Notes: a model not told the origin generated them from the sequence alone. Positions 55,998 through 64,000 are shown, counted from the first letter of the stretch. The stretch is DNA of 64,000 nt from JAIVJZ01 sp035296385 (GCA_035296385.1 DATHBB010000171.1:1-64000); one strand, 5' to 3'. Translations and numbers: made by a program.

Positions 55998-56150
55998 CAG
56001 TCCTTAGTCAGTTGTCCGTTGTCAGTTGTTTATAGCTCGTAGTCCGTTGTCAGTTGTTCAATTTAATCTTTAGCAACTCGCCCGGTGCAGCACAAAACAA
56101 CGGACGACGGACGACGGACAACTGACTAAGCCTGACGGACAACCGACAGT
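55998..56150. repeat. LIR-11: inverted repeat of GTCAGTT/GTCCGTT heptads
   Basis: Left arm 55998-56057 (CAGTCCTTAGTCAGTTGTCC then GTTGTCAGTT units) and right arm 56095-56150 (CGGACGA, CGGACAA, CTGACTAAG). Same family as LIR-9. It lies between divergent genes, 7 bp from the dehydrogenase start. Confidence 0.82.
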
Positions 56151-56266
56151 CTTTCATGTTAAATATCGACTCGGATTCTACAAGCTACTTCGCACGCGGG
56201 CTAGCGTGTCCCGGCTGAGAAGGTCGGTGCGCGTCAACTTATTTTTTGCGCTGAGGAATTGAACGG

Positions 56267-56761
56267 ATGAGCAGGATCATCGTCGGTGTGTTGGGGCCGG
56301 GCGAGGGTGCGATGGACGAAGCCGTGCGCGCGGCGTTCGAGTTGGGGCAGTTGATCGCGGCGGAGAATTGGGTGTTGCTGACGGGCGGGCGCGACGCGGG
56401 CGTGATGGAGGCGGCCAGTCGGGGCGCGAAGTCGGCGGGCGGTTTGACGGTCGGGATTTTGCCTTCGGAGGATGCGCGGGGCGCGTCGGAGTTCGTGGAC
56501 CTACGCATCATGACGGGCATGGGACAGGCGCGCAACAACATCAACGTGCTCTCCAGCCGACTCCTCTTTGCCTGCGGCACGGGCGCGGGCACGGCCTCCG
56601 AGATCGCGCTCGCCATCAAAGCGAAGAAGCACGTCATACTGCTTTGCACGGACGAGGCGAGCGAGAAGTTTTTCAAGTCGTTGGGGAAACAACGCGTGTC
56701 TGCGGCAGACGATCCGAGCGCGGCGATTGAGCTGGCGAGAAAGTTATTGATGGAACAATAG
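56267..56761 (+). CDS. TIGR00725/LOG-like Rossmann protein
   Basis: 164 residues. A start IIVGVLGPGEGAMDEAV, then LLTGGRDAGVMEAASRGAKSAGG and a central RNNINVLSSRLLFACGTGAGTASEIALAI motif (cited in part). This matches the TIGR00725 protein family related to LOG/DprA-type nucleotide-binding folds. The PGGxGT signature of true LOG phosphoribohydrolases appears here as CGTGAGT. Substrate and role are unknown. The start has no strong ribosome site but gives the conserved N-terminus. Confidence 0.85.
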   Translation: MSRIIVGVLGPGEGAMDEAVRAAFELGQLIAAENWVLLTGGRDAGVMEAASRGAKSAGGLTVGILPSEDARGASEFVDLRIMTGMGQARNNINVLSSRLLFACGTGAGTASEIALAIKAKKHVILLCTDEASEKFFKSLGKQRVSAADDPSAAIELARKLLMEQ

Positions 56762-56805
56762 CCCGACAGCGTGCGAACCAAGCAACTTCAAGCGTTAATT
56801 ATGAT

Positions 56806-56906
56806 TCACCGCAGAGGCGCAGAGCAGAACCGCAGAGGGGGCGCAGAGAAGAAGTTAATCTTTTCTCTGCGCCCCCTCTGCGCCTCTCTGCGTCTCTGCG
56901 GTGAAG
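56806..56906. repeat. LIR-12: inverted repeat of CGCAGAG-type words
   Basis: Starts TTCACCGCAGAGGCGCAGAG and ends CTCTGCGGTGAA; the internal arms are CAGAGGGGGCGCAGAGAA / TTCTCTGCGCCCCCTCTG. It lies between the convergent TIGR00725-like and lipA genes. Same family as LIR-10 and the outer part of LIR-8. Confidence 0.9.
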
Positions 56907-56929
56907 GGTTTTATTCCTTTCAAACAAAC

Positions 56930-57889
56930 TTAACCCGCAACGACGGCTACTTCGTCGCACGTCGTTTCTTGAGCTGTACCTTCCACCTGCTGCCGCGCGT
57001 GATACGAGGAACGCGTGAGCGGGCTTGATTCGACGTGATGAAAGCCCATCTCCATGCCGATCTCGCGCCAGCGCGCGAACTCGGCGGGCGTCACATATCG
57101 TTCGACGGGCAGGCGGCGCGCGTGCGGTTGCAGGTATTGGCCGATGGTCATGATGTCGCAACTTGCGGCGCGCAAATCTTTCATCAACTCGACCACTTCG
57201 TCGAACGTCTCGCCGAGGCCGACCATGATGCCGCTCTTGGTGAGCATACCGCGTCGCTCCACGTCGCGGCGACGCGCTGCGCGTTCAAGGAGCGTCAGCG
57301 TCTGCCCGTACTTCGCGTCGGGGCGCACGCGGCGGTAAAGACGCGCGATGGTTTCGGTGTTGTGGTTGAGCACGTCGGGTTGCGCGTCGAGCACCGTGTT
57401 GAGCGCGGCCTCGTCGCCGTTGAAGTCGGGAATGAGGACTTCGATTTTGCACGCGGGATTCGCGGCGCGCACTTCGCGTATGGTCTCAGCCCAGTGCGCC
57501 GCGCCGCCGTCCGTTAAGTCGTCGCGGTTAACGGAGGTGATGACGGCGTAGGCGAGATCGAGATGGCGCACGGCTTCGGCGACGTGGCGCGGCTCGTCCT
57601 TATCGAGTTCGCCCGGCTTGCCTTTGCCGACGGCGCAGAAGCCGCAATGGCGCGTGCAGATGTCGCCGCCGAGCATGAAGGTGGCCGTGCGGTCAGACCA
57701 GCACTCGAAGATGTTCGGGCAGCGCGCCTCCTGACAGACCGTGTGCAGATTCAAACCCTCGATCAACTTCAAGACGTGGTTCTGATTCGACGGGTCGCCG
57801 ATGCGAATCTTCAACCAGTCGGGCTTGCGTCCCGTCGGGCGTCCCGCAGGCGTTGGAATATTGCTGATGACTTTTAACTCGCGGCTCAA
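56930..57889 (-). CDS. lipA: Lipoyl synthase
   Basis: Radical-SAM enzyme adding two sulfurs to protein-bound octanoate. 319 residues. The auxiliary cluster Cys are in CQEARCPNIFEC and the radical-SAM CxxxCxxC is CTRHCGFC. Later blocks match the family (VTSVNRDDLTDGGAAH, LIPDFNGDE, NTETIARLYRRVRP, MTIGQYLQPHARRLPVERYV, each cited in part). It lies downstream of lipB and a PLP lyase gene on the same strand. Confidence 0.97.
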   Translation of the reverse strand: MSRELKVISNIPTPAGRPTGRKPDWLKIRIGDPSNQNHVLKLIEGLNLHTVCQEARCPNIFECWSDRTATFMLGGDICTRHCGFCAVGKGKPGELDKDEPRHVAEAVRHLDLAYAVITSVNRDDLTDGGAAHWAETIREVRAANPACKIEVLIPDFNGDEAALNTVLDAQPDVLNHNTETIARLYRRVRPDAKYGQTLTLLERAARRRDVERRGMLTKSGIMVGLGETFDEVVELMKDLRAASCDIMTIGQYLQPHARRLPVERYVTPAEFARWREIGMEMGFHHVESSPLTRSSYHARQQVEGTAQETTCDEVAVVAG

Positions 57890-57933
57890 TAAATTCGCTC
57901 CACAAATGATTTTCGACTTTTTCGACTGTGCGG

Positions 57934-58944
57934 CTATTTTAACATTTGCTCCGCACCGTTGTCGCTTCCAACGCCGTCGCCGCCGATACTGACAGCGAGC
58001 CGCGCGAGCACGTCCGCATCAACGTTCCCGCCCGTGAGCACGACGCCGATGCGACGCAGACCGCGCGGGAGTTTGTCGAACAACACGGCGGCAGCCGCCA
58101 GCGCGCCCGTCGGCTCGACCAGTATTTTCAGACGAAACAGCAGGAACTTCATCGCCTCCGCCGTCTCCGCGTCTGTGACCGTCAACACGTCGTCCGCGTT
58201 TTGCATGACGAAGTGAAAGGTCAGCGCGCCCGGCGTCTGCACGCGCGCGCCGTCGGCGATGGTCGGCGGCGGCGGGATCGTGACGCGCTCTCCCTTCAAG
58301 AGAGATTGCCGCGTGTCGTCGCCCGTCGCGGGTTCGACGGCGAAACAGCGAATCCGCGCGTTCAACCCTCGCGCCGCCGTGCTCGCCCCTGCGAACAAAC
58401 CGCCGCCGCCGCAGGGCACGACAATCGCGTCGAGGTCTTGAACTTCTTCCATCAACTCAAGCGCGCACGTTCCCTGCCCCGCCATCACATGATAATCGTC
58501 GTAAGGCGGCACGAGGACGAGACCATTGCGTTCGGCAACGTCGCGCGCGACCCGTTCGCGGTCGTCGCGCTGCCGGTCGTAGAAGACGACTTCCGCGCCG
58601 TAGCCTCTGGTGGCCGCCACCTTCGCGCGCGGCGCATCCTCCGGCATCACGATACAAGCGCGCGTGCCCGCATCGCGAGCCGCGAGCGCGACGGCCTGCG
58701 CGTGATTGCCGGACGAAAAGGCTGCGACGCCGCGCGCGCGCTCCAAGGCGTCGAGCGCGAGAATCTTGTTCGTCGCCCCGCGCATCTTGAACGCACCGGC
58801 GCGTTGAAAATTTTCGCACTTGAAAAAAACTTCGCGCCCGCCGCCCGCCGCACTGTTGAAAGCGCGCGAAGACATAACCGGCGTGCGGTGCACGCGCGAT
58901 GCGATGCGGCGCTCGGCCTCGCGTATGAATTCAAGCGTGAGCAT
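57934..58944 (-). CDS. PLP-dependent threonine/serine dehydratase-family enzyme
   Basis: 336 residues of the fold-type II PLP family. The PLP Lys is in FQRAGAFKMRGA (near 54). Other motifs are SSGNHAQAVA and the phosphate-binding PCGGGGLFAG. Length lacks the C-terminal ACT-like regulatory domain of biosynthetic IlvA, so it is of the short, catabolic or racemase-like type (threonine dehydratase, serine racemase, or threo-3-hydroxyaspartate ammonia-lyase). Specificity is not resolved. Its start overlaps the end of lipB by 14 bp, and lipA follows 44 bp downstream, so it sits inside the lipoate operon. Confidence 0.88.
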   Translation of the reverse strand: MLTLEFIREAERRIASRVHRTPVMSSRAFNSAAGGGREVFFKCENFQRAGAFKMRGATNKILALDALERARGVAAFSSGNHAQAVALAARDAGTRACIVMPEDAPRAKVAATRGYGAEVVFYDRQRDDRERVARDVAERNGLVLVPPYDDYHVMAGQGTCALELMEEVQDLDAIVVPCGGGGLFAGASTAARGLNARIRCFAVEPATGDDTRQSLLKGERVTIPPPPTIADGARVQTPGALTFHFVMQNADDVLTVTDAETAEAMKFLLFRLKILVEPTGALAAAAVLFDKLPRGLRRIGVVLTGGNVDADVLARLAVSIGGDGVGSDNGAEQMLK

Positions 58945-59596
58945 ATACCTCTTCCGTCGCCGTCATGTCGAAGACTTCCGCGAAGCGCGCGACGATGCGG
59001 TCTTCCACTTCGCGCATGTCGAGTTCGCGGCCTAACAGTTCGTGCATAGAGGTGACGGGTTCTCCCTCGCAAGCGATGATCAGATCGAAGAAGCTGAGGT
59101 CGGTGTTGACGTTTAAGGCGAAGCCGTGCGTCGTCACCCAGCGCGAGATGTGTACGCCGATGGCGGCGACCTTGCCGCGCGTCGTGTGCACGCCCGTCAA
59201 GCCCTTGATCCTGAAACCCTCGATTCCGAAATCCGCGAGCGCGCGAATCAAAGCCTCTTCTATTTCGCGCACGTAGCGGTGAACGTCCTCGCGGTCGGGA
59301 CTCAAATTGATGATCGGGTATCCGACGAGTTGACCCAGGCCGTGATAAGTCGCTTTGCCGCCCCTGTTGGTTTCAAAGAGCGTGATGCCGCGCGACGCCA
59401 ACGCGTCGGGCGAAGCGAGCACGGCGGACTCTTCGGCGCGACGACCGAGCGTGAGGACGTGCGGGTGTTCGACGAGCAGAAGCGTGTCCGCGCACGCGCG
59501 CGCTTTGAGCGCGGCCTCGGTCTGCTTCTGAATTTGGTAGGCCGCGCCGTACTCCATACGTCCGAGGCGGCGAACCCGTAGCGTTCTGTTCGGCAT
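58931..59596 (-). CDS. lipB: Octanoyl-[acyl-carrier-protein] transferase LipB
   Basis: Transfers octanoate from ACP to lipoyl domains. 221 residues. Motifs: NRGGKATYHGLGQLVGYPI, TGVHTTRGKVAAIGVHISRW (catalytic Lys), HGFALNV, and the catalytic Cys in IIACEGEPVTSM. ATG at 59596 gives the family start; the 59938 frame is a shadow. The first gene of lipB - PLP lyase - lipA. Confidence 0.95.
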   Translation of the reverse strand: MPNRTLRVRRLGRMEYGAAYQIQKQTEAALKARACADTLLLVEHPHVLTLGRRAEESAVLASPDALASRGITLFETNRGGKATYHGLGQLVGYPIINLSPDREDVHRYVREIEEALIRALADFGIEGFRIKGLTGVHTTRGKVAAIGVHISRWVTTHGFALNVNTDLSFFDLIIACEGEPVTSMHELLGRELDMREVEDRIVARFAEVFDMTATEEVYAHA

Positions 59597-59693
59597 CGCA
59601 AAGAAGGTTCGTTTCCGGTTTTCGCCCGTGTCGCCTCCATTGTAACAGCGCGCTGTCGCGGACGCCGAACGAACCGGACTGTCCTTTGCCAAC

Positions 59694-59723
59694 TTGACGC
59701 CGCGACGCGCGCGGGCATAGTTT
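59694..59723 (+). promoter_or_regulatory. Possible promoter for the TTG-start exported gene
   Basis: TTGACG at 59694-59699, then TAGTTT at 59718-59723 (18 bp apart). Moderate match. Confidence 0.35.
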
Positions 59724-59759
59724 GTCGTCAAACGCGATGATTTCAGAGGAGGAACGATT

Positions 59760-60299
59760 TTGAAACTTGTCCCAGCACTCGGCCTTGCCTGCCTGTTGCT
59801 TTTGCCCGCTACTACGTTTTCTGCGCAGCCGCGCCAGCGCCGCAGCACGACGCCGCAGAGGCGTCCCGCAGCGACCCGCTCGCAGAAGCCCGCGACGGCG
59901 AGCACCAGCACGCTCAACGAGGCGCGCATACGCCTCACCGACGAGTTGAAGACGCTGACGCGCTTTCTCTATCTATACGGGCGCACCTCGATTGGCGTGG
60001 AGAACAACGAGAAGCAGGCGCGCGACGCGGGCGCGGTCTCGCCCGAAGCGCAGGCCATACTCAACCGCAGCCGCTCGACCGTGCTTGAGAGCGTAGGCAA
60101 CATACGCGACCGCCTCGACAAACTCGAACTCTACTTCCGCACGACGCCCGGCCTCGAACAACAATACCGGCGCTTAACCGGAGTCGCCGCCACCGCCGCC
60201 ACCGCCGAACAGCGCGCCAACTCCGGCCAACTCGACGCCGCCGGACGCACCCTCATCGAAGTCGCCAACCAACTCGCAGACGCGCTTCTGGAAATGTGA
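59760..60299 (+). CDS. Exported helical protein of unknown function
   Basis: 179 residues from a TTG start. The start is fixed by an AGAGGAGG site 6-7 nt upstream and a signal peptide (LGLACLLLLPATTFSAQ). An Arg/Thr-rich stretch is followed by a long helical domain with NEARIRLTDELKTLTRFLYLYG and SVGNIRDRLDKLELYFR (cited in part). No Cys in the mature part and no recognised family. It ends 4 bp before LIR-13. Confidence 0.7.
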   Translation: MKLVPALGLACLLLLPATTFSAQPRQRRSTTPQRRPAATRSQKPATASTSTLNEARIRLTDELKTLTRFLYLYGRTSIGVENNEKQARDAGAVSPEAQAILNRSRSTVLESVGNIRDRLDKLELYFRTTPGLEQQYRRLTGVAATAATAEQRANSGQLDAAGRTLIEVANQLADALLEM

Positions 60300-60303
60300 G
60301 AGC

Positions 60304-60380
60304 AGTGACAAGTGACGAGTGACAAGTTAAAGACAGGTGCTTTGCTTTAACTTGTCACTCGTCACTTGCCACTTGTCACT
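60304..60380. repeat. LIR-13: inverted repeat of GTGACAA heptads with shared core
   Basis: Left arm 60304-60332 and right arm 60345-60380 match except that the right arm has one extra 7-nt unit. Same family as LIR-2 but in the opposite orientation: on minus the apex reads AAAGCAA-N6-TGTCTTT. The stop codon of the VWFA gene (60376-60378) lies within the right arm. Confidence 0.9.
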
Positions 60381-61590
60381 TCTTCACGTAGTAGCCTGAG
60401 CGGGCGCGGACGCGTGCGTCGGCGCGTGCGGGCGTGCGGACTTTGATGTTGAGAAACTTGCCGTTGGGCGCGTCGCTGTTGGAATAGTATTGGAGTAAAT
60501 ACTGCGCGCGGAGTTCGGCGGCGATGCGGCGAAGGATTTCGTCGAACTCTTCGACCTGTTCGGGTTTGAAGGACGCGCCGCCCGTCGTCTCTGCGAGTTG
60601 CTGCATGCCTTCCTGTGCGCGCGTGCCGCGTGCATTGAACTTGAGTCCGCCGCCGCTCGGGTTGATGGAATAAAAGACGGCGTCGGCGCGCTGCACCTCG
60701 CGCTGCACTTCGAGGAGCGCGCGGCGGTGCGTGTCGCGCTGGCGCGTAAGGGCATTGGCGGGCAATTTCTCGCCGCGATTCCGGGCTCGCGCTTCTTCAA
60801 CTTCGCCTTCGCGCACGCGGTCGCTGTAGTTGTCGTCGCCGTCGGAGATGGCGAGGATGACGCGCCGGTGGCGACCGGGCGCGTTCTGCGCGAGATAGCG
60901 CGCCGCCGTGATGGTTGCGTCGTAGAAGGCCGTCGGCGTAGGCTTTTGCGGTGCGGGAATCTTGAGCAGCGAGGCCGAGGCGATTTCGGCGGAGGCGAGT
61001 TGCTGTTCGAGTCGCGGCGTCTGTTCGATGCGGAAGACGGCGGCGCGATCAACCGGCTTCAAGACCTGTTTCAAGAAGCGCGCGGCGGCCTCCTGCTCGA
61101 ACGCGAAACGCTGCCCGACGCTGCTCGACACGTCGAAGAGGATGGCGATGTCGAGCGGCACTTGATCGGCGTCGCCCACCTGCGCGATCTCCTGCGCGCG
61201 CCCTTCCTCTTCCAGACGAAAATCCGTCGCCTTCAACCCCTGCACCGGCTCGCCCTGCGCGTTCGTCACGGAGACGGGCACGACCACCAGATTCGACGTA
61301 ACGCGCACGATGTCGTCGTCGTCGCTGATGGTCTCGTCGGTCACGGGCGTCTGCGGCGCGGGCGTCGGCGTCGGCTTTGAAGTTTGTTGCGGCGCGGGCG
61401 TCGGCGTCTGCTGCGGCGTCGGCGTCGGGAGTTGCGGGACGCAGACCGGTTGTTGTTGCGACGCGGACGAAGTGTTGTCACTCGTCTGCCGTGCGCTCGC
61501 GCTCGTCCCGTAGAAAAAAGCTGCCGGCGTACTTCCGAGAAAGATTGCCAGCACGAGTAGCGTCCGCAGCTTGTTGTTAACTGAGTTCAT
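60376..61590 (-). CDS. VWFA-related Acidobacterial-type exported protein
   Basis: 404 residues. A signal peptide (LLVLAIFLGSTPAAFFYG region), then a Pro/Thr/Gln-rich linker (about 45-90), then a VWA domain with VRVTSNLVVVPVSVT, the acidobacterial DFRLEEEGRAQ motif and MIDAS start LFDVSSSVG. A later ISDGDDNYSD and C-terminal YLLQYYSN...GYYVKK complete the VWFA-related Acidobacterial family. These are exported adhesive or scaffold proteins of unknown partner. ATG at 61590 is preferred over GTG at 61599. The last codons and stop are shared with LIR-13. Confidence 0.9.
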   Translation of the reverse strand: MNSVNNKLRTLLVLAIFLGSTPAAFFYGTSASARQTSDNTSSASQQQPVCVPQLPTPTPQQTPTPAPQQTSKPTPTPAPQTPVTDETISDDDDIVRVTSNLVVVPVSVTNAQGEPVQGLKATDFRLEEEGRAQEIAQVGDADQVPLDIAILFDVSSSVGQRFAFEQEAAARFLKQVLKPVDRAAVFRIEQTPRLEQQLASAEIASASLLKIPAPQKPTPTAFYDATITAARYLAQNAPGRHRRVILAISDGDDNYSDRVREGEVEEARARNRGEKLPANALTRQRDTHRRALLEVQREVQRADAVFYSINPSGGGLKFNARGTRAQEGMQQLAETTGGASFKPEQVEEFDEILRRIAAELRAQYLLQYYSNSDAPNGKFLNIKVRTPARADARVRARSGYYVKK

Positions 61591-61613
61591 CGAAACCACC
61601 CTTGATGAAGAAA

Positions 61614-61701
61614 GGGGTAAAGTGGAAGGGGTAAAGGGTAAAGTGAAAACCGAAACAGGCTTCCTCTTCTTCCTTTACCCTTTGCCCTTTACCCCTTCCC
61701 C
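61614..61701. repeat. LIR-14: inverted repeat of GGGTAAA words
   Basis: Left arm 61614-61649 (GGGGTAAAGTGGAAGGGGTA and on) pairs with right arm 61670-61701 (TTTACCC, TTTGCCC, TTTACCCC). Words resemble those in LIR-7. It lies between the tandem minus-strand VWFA and OmpA genes. Confidence 0.82.
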
Positions 61702-61715
61702 GTCTTATGCGTTGC

Positions 61716-62768
61716 TTATTCTTCGGGCGTGGCCGCGTCCGGCTTGGCCGTGCTCATGACGGGCGCGGCCTGCATGAGACCGCGATTGACGAGCACGCTG
61801 ATCTCCACGCGACGGTTCTGCTGGCGACCCTCGCGCGTCTTGTTGTCGGCGACGGCCTGCTGTTCGCCGTAGCCGAACGGCGTCACGATGCGGCGCAGCG
61901 GGATGTTGTGCGTGTAGGCCAGATATTGCACGACCGCGTCGGCGCGCTTCTGGCTGAGCATGCGGTTCTTCGATTCCGCGCCGTCGGCGCTGGCGAAGCC
62001 GCGCACTTCGAGGACGTAGCCGCGCGCTTTCAAAGCCTGCTGCGCGATCTGGTCGAGCGTCGTCTTGGCTTCGGTCGAGAGCACGGCGCTGCCGACGCGG
62101 AAGTTGACGGCGACCGTCTGCTGCGCGACGTAGTCGTCGAGCGCGCTGATGCGTTCGTTGGTCATGTTGACGCCGGAGACGGCGGCGTCCGCCGTTTCCT
62201 GCGCAGCCTTCGCGCCGCCGCCCGCGGCGTTGGCAACTGCCGCCAGTTCATCCAACTGCCCCGAAATACGCTGCGAATTCTGTTCGACCTGACCGATGCG
62301 ATTCTCGGCGGTGCCGACGCGCGACTCGACCGGATCGACGCGCGCCTGAATCGACTGCGCCACCCTCAGGTCGGTGCTCCCGAAGCGGACTTTCTCCGCG
62401 ACGAGGAAGCCCGAAGCGTCGCCGCGCCCTTCGACTTCGAGATTGAGGCCGCGCAGGATGTTCGACGCGCCGTAGGTCGAGCCGCCGCCGAAGAAGCCGC
62501 CCTTCGACTTGACGGTCGTGCGGTCGGTCAGGCGCACGGTGGTGTTGACGCCGTTGAGGTCCTGGACGACGAAAGTGTTGGCGTCGATGTCGCGGCTGGT
62601 GACGACGCCTTTGACGGTCATCTTCTGGCCGCTGGCGACCGTGCGCGAGCCGGCGCTGCCGCTGCTCGGCTGGTCTGTGCTCTGTGCGAAGGCGACGGAG
62701 GCCAACGCCAGCACGAGTGTGAGGGCGATGGTTGACACCTGGAATCTGTTCGACTTGTTCACGCTCAT
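61716..62768 (-). CDS. OmpA-family protein with N-terminal DUF5666-like domain
   Basis: 350 residues. A signal peptide (about 1-28) is followed by a small beta domain (about 45-95; GQKMTVKGVVTSRDIDANTFVVQ) resembling DUF5666, a helical coiled linker (about 130-210), and an OmpA peptidoglycan-binding domain (about 225-335) with GSAVLSTEAKTTLDQIA, VLEVRGFASADGAESKNRMLSQKRADAV and GRQQNRRVEI (cited in part). It anchors the outer membrane to peptidoglycan. ATG at 62768 gives the signal; the longer frame to 62945 is a shadow. Confidence 0.9.
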   Translation of the reverse strand: MSVNKSNRFQVSTIALTLVLALASVAFAQSTDQPSSGSAGSRTVASGQKMTVKGVVTSRDIDANTFVVQDLNGVNTTVRLTDRTTVKSKGGFFGGGSTYGASNILRGLNLEVEGRGDASGFLVAEKVRFGSTDLRVAQSIQARVDPVESRVGTAENRIGQVEQNSQRISGQLDELAAVANAAGGGAKAAQETADAAVSGVNMTNERISALDDYVAQQTVAVNFRVGSAVLSTEAKTTLDQIAQQALKARGYVLEVRGFASADGAESKNRMLSQKRADAVVQYLAYTHNIPLRRIVTPFGYGEQQAVADNKTREGRQQNRRVEISVLVNRGLMQAAPVMSTAKPDAATPEE

Positions 62769-63243
62769 TTTTTTCTTTCTCCCACTTAGCTGAATTATAA
62801 AATTTGGCTGCTGCTGTTCCTCGAAGGCGACGATTCGCGGCGCGAGTTGTTTACTGCCCGACAAAGAAAAAGCGTCGCAGCGACCACATGCTGCGGCGCA
62901 CCGGACGCTTATGTCGGGTGCGCGCCCACGAACCGTTCTGACCAACCCACGCGAGGTGTTGTTTTGGTTTCCCTGAATCGCCTGTGATTCTCTTCAAACA
63001 TGTTTGGGGAGTCAAGAGCGTAGATGACAAAAAGACGCGTTTCCGTTGCGCCGAAGCGATTTAGAATTTGATCGCCACGCTATCGCAACAATTTGAAGTG
63101 GAAAGGCAACGGGCGACGCGCGAAAGTGAAGACTGGTAAAACGTTGACATTTGAATCCTCGCCTGATTATCTTTCACGCCGACCGCGAATCGTCACGGGC
63201 CGCCGCTCTTCGTAATTCCTTCAACAAACGTCGGAGCGTTTCC
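62769..63243. other. 475-bp gene-free divergent spacer with caspase-gene promoter
   Basis: No frame with family likeness. The promoter at 63144-63172 is described separately. The part near 62790-62810 is A+T-rich. Confidence 0.5.
63144..63172 (+). promoter_or_regulatory. Promoter TTGACA-N17-TTATCT for the caspase-like gene
   Basis: TTGACA at 63144-63149, 17 bp, TTATCT at 63167-63172, then about 70 nt to the start. The same -10 hexamer is seen upstream of the zinc-ribbon gene. Confidence 0.65.
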
Positions 63244-64000
63244 ATGAAAACATTAGTCTCCTTCTGCTATGGCTTCATCATCCTGATCGGTTATGTCCTC
63301 CTCGTGCCACCGGCAAAAGCACAGGAGGCGCGCGGCGTCGGCATCCCTGCCGCCACGCCCGCCGGTCGCTATTACGCGCTCGTCATCGGCAACAACGCTT
63401 ATACGTCCGTGCCCAAGTTGAAGACCGCCGAGGCGGACGCGCGCGAGGTCGCCGCGCTGCTCAGAGATTCATACGGCTTCGAGACGAAACTACTCCTGAA
63501 CGCCACGCGCCAGCAGATTATGTCGGCGTTCACCTCCTACCGCCGCACGCTCGCGCCGGACGCGAGCCTGCTCATCTATTACGCGGGTCACGGCATCAAC
63601 GATAAGGACGCGGACAAGGCTTACTGGCTGCCCGTGGACGCCACGCTCGACGACCAATCGAACTGGATCATCGCCGACGAGATCACGACCGCGCTCAAGG
63701 TCATCCCGGCGAGACACGTGCTCGTCATCTCGGACAGTTGCTATTCGGGAACGCTCACCAGAGGCTTGAGCGATTCGCTGCCTCGCCCGACCGAGCGCGA
63801 ACAGTTCCTGCAGCGGATGGCGGCGGGGCGTTCGCGGACACTGATGGCTTCGGGCGGCGACGAGCCGGTAGCGGACGGAGGAGGGGGCGGGCATTCGATC
63901 TTCGCCGGGGCGCTGCTGCGTGGGCTGAAAGAGATGGACAAGGGACAGTTCACGGCGTCCGAGTTGTTTCGTTATCACGTGCAAGAGCCGGTAGCGGGGC
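63244..64000 (+). CDS. Secreted caspase-like (C14) protease, partial
   Basis: At least 252 codons, open at the window end. A signal peptide (LVSFCYGFIILIGYVLLVPPAKA) is followed by a caspase-fold domain: YYALVIGNNAYTSVPKLKTA, catalytic His in IYYAGHG (H116), and catalytic Cys in VISDSCYSG (C166), both intact. The strand order matches bacterial metacaspase/C14 proteins; many bacterial members have C-terminal repeat or TPR domains, which would lie off this window. The GGAG site precedes ATG. Substrate unknown. Confidence 0.88.
   Translation, partial: MKTLVSFCYGFIILIGYVLLVPPAKAQEARGVGIPAATPAGRYYALVIGNNAYTSVPKLKTAEADAREVAALLRDSYGFETKLLLNATRQQIMSAFTSYRRTLAPDASLLIYYAGHGINDKDADKAYWLPVDATLDDQSNWIIADEITTALKVIPARHVLVISDSCYSGTLTRGLSDSLPRPTEREQFLQRMAAGRSRTLMASGGDEPVADGGGGGHSIFAGALLRGLKEMDKGQFTASELFRYHVQEPVAG

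Overview
The window is about 64 kb of high-G+C chromosomal DNA. It most likely comes from an acidobacterium, probably class Blastocatellia. This rests on gene content only: a VWFA-related Acidobacterial-type protein, a TIGR03118/Calx-beta/DUF4214 exported protein, a large M36 protease with SPT-rich linkers, and an outer-membrane (TonB/OmpA/LpxL) gene set. No rRNA, prophage, transposase or CRISPR array was seen.

Layout. 1-15.7 kb holds a Ski2-like helicase (cut by the window start), two tandem paralogous exported proteins, secA, a TPR/TonB-C protein, a helical-repeat protein, a DUF2227 membrane protein, an LpxL-type acyltransferase, fabG, galU and serS. 15.8-30.9 kb holds sppA, the TIGR03118 protein, mnmA, a NorQ/CbbQ ATPase - DinB-like - NorD/CbbO VWA operon, an Asn/Thr-rich lipoprotein, a TonB-dependent receptor and a YbdK-type ligase. 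31.0-32.2 kb is a small accessory island. It has a GIY-YIG protein, then a tRNA gene split in its anticodon loop by an A+T-rich insert carrying a PD-(D/E)XK homing-type endonuclease and a complete tRNA-Ser(UGA). 32.2-44.3 kb holds mscS, a TetR - acyl-CoA ligase operon, a MATE exporter, a hydrolase and the M36 protease. 45-51 kb is a signalling cluster: hybrid kinase, single-domain regulator and REC-PAS-PAS kinase. 51-64 kb holds a GT-C membrane protein, small exported proteins, a zinc-ribbon membrane protein, a selenoprotein W-like gene read through an in-frame TGA, a zinc-type dehydrogenase, lipB - PLP lyase - lipA, a VWFA protein, an OmpA protein and a secreted caspase-like protease (cut by the window end).

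Three things stand out. (1) At 54684-54926 (minus) an 80-codon Rdx/SelW-like frame has a CxxU motif encoded by TGA, with a SECIS-like hairpin 16 nt downstream. (2) At 31550-32222 a promoter, a 5' tRNA half, an endonuclease gene, a whole tRNA-Ser and the matching 3' tRNA half lie in a row; this looks like a minimal selfish element that brings its own replacement tRNA. (3) Fourteen intergenic long inverted repeats have arms built from degenerate, mostly 7-nt tandem words. Five of them, from three different word families, share the apical core AAAGCAA...TGTCTTT.

All calls come from reading the sequence and from memory of protein families; no database search was run.
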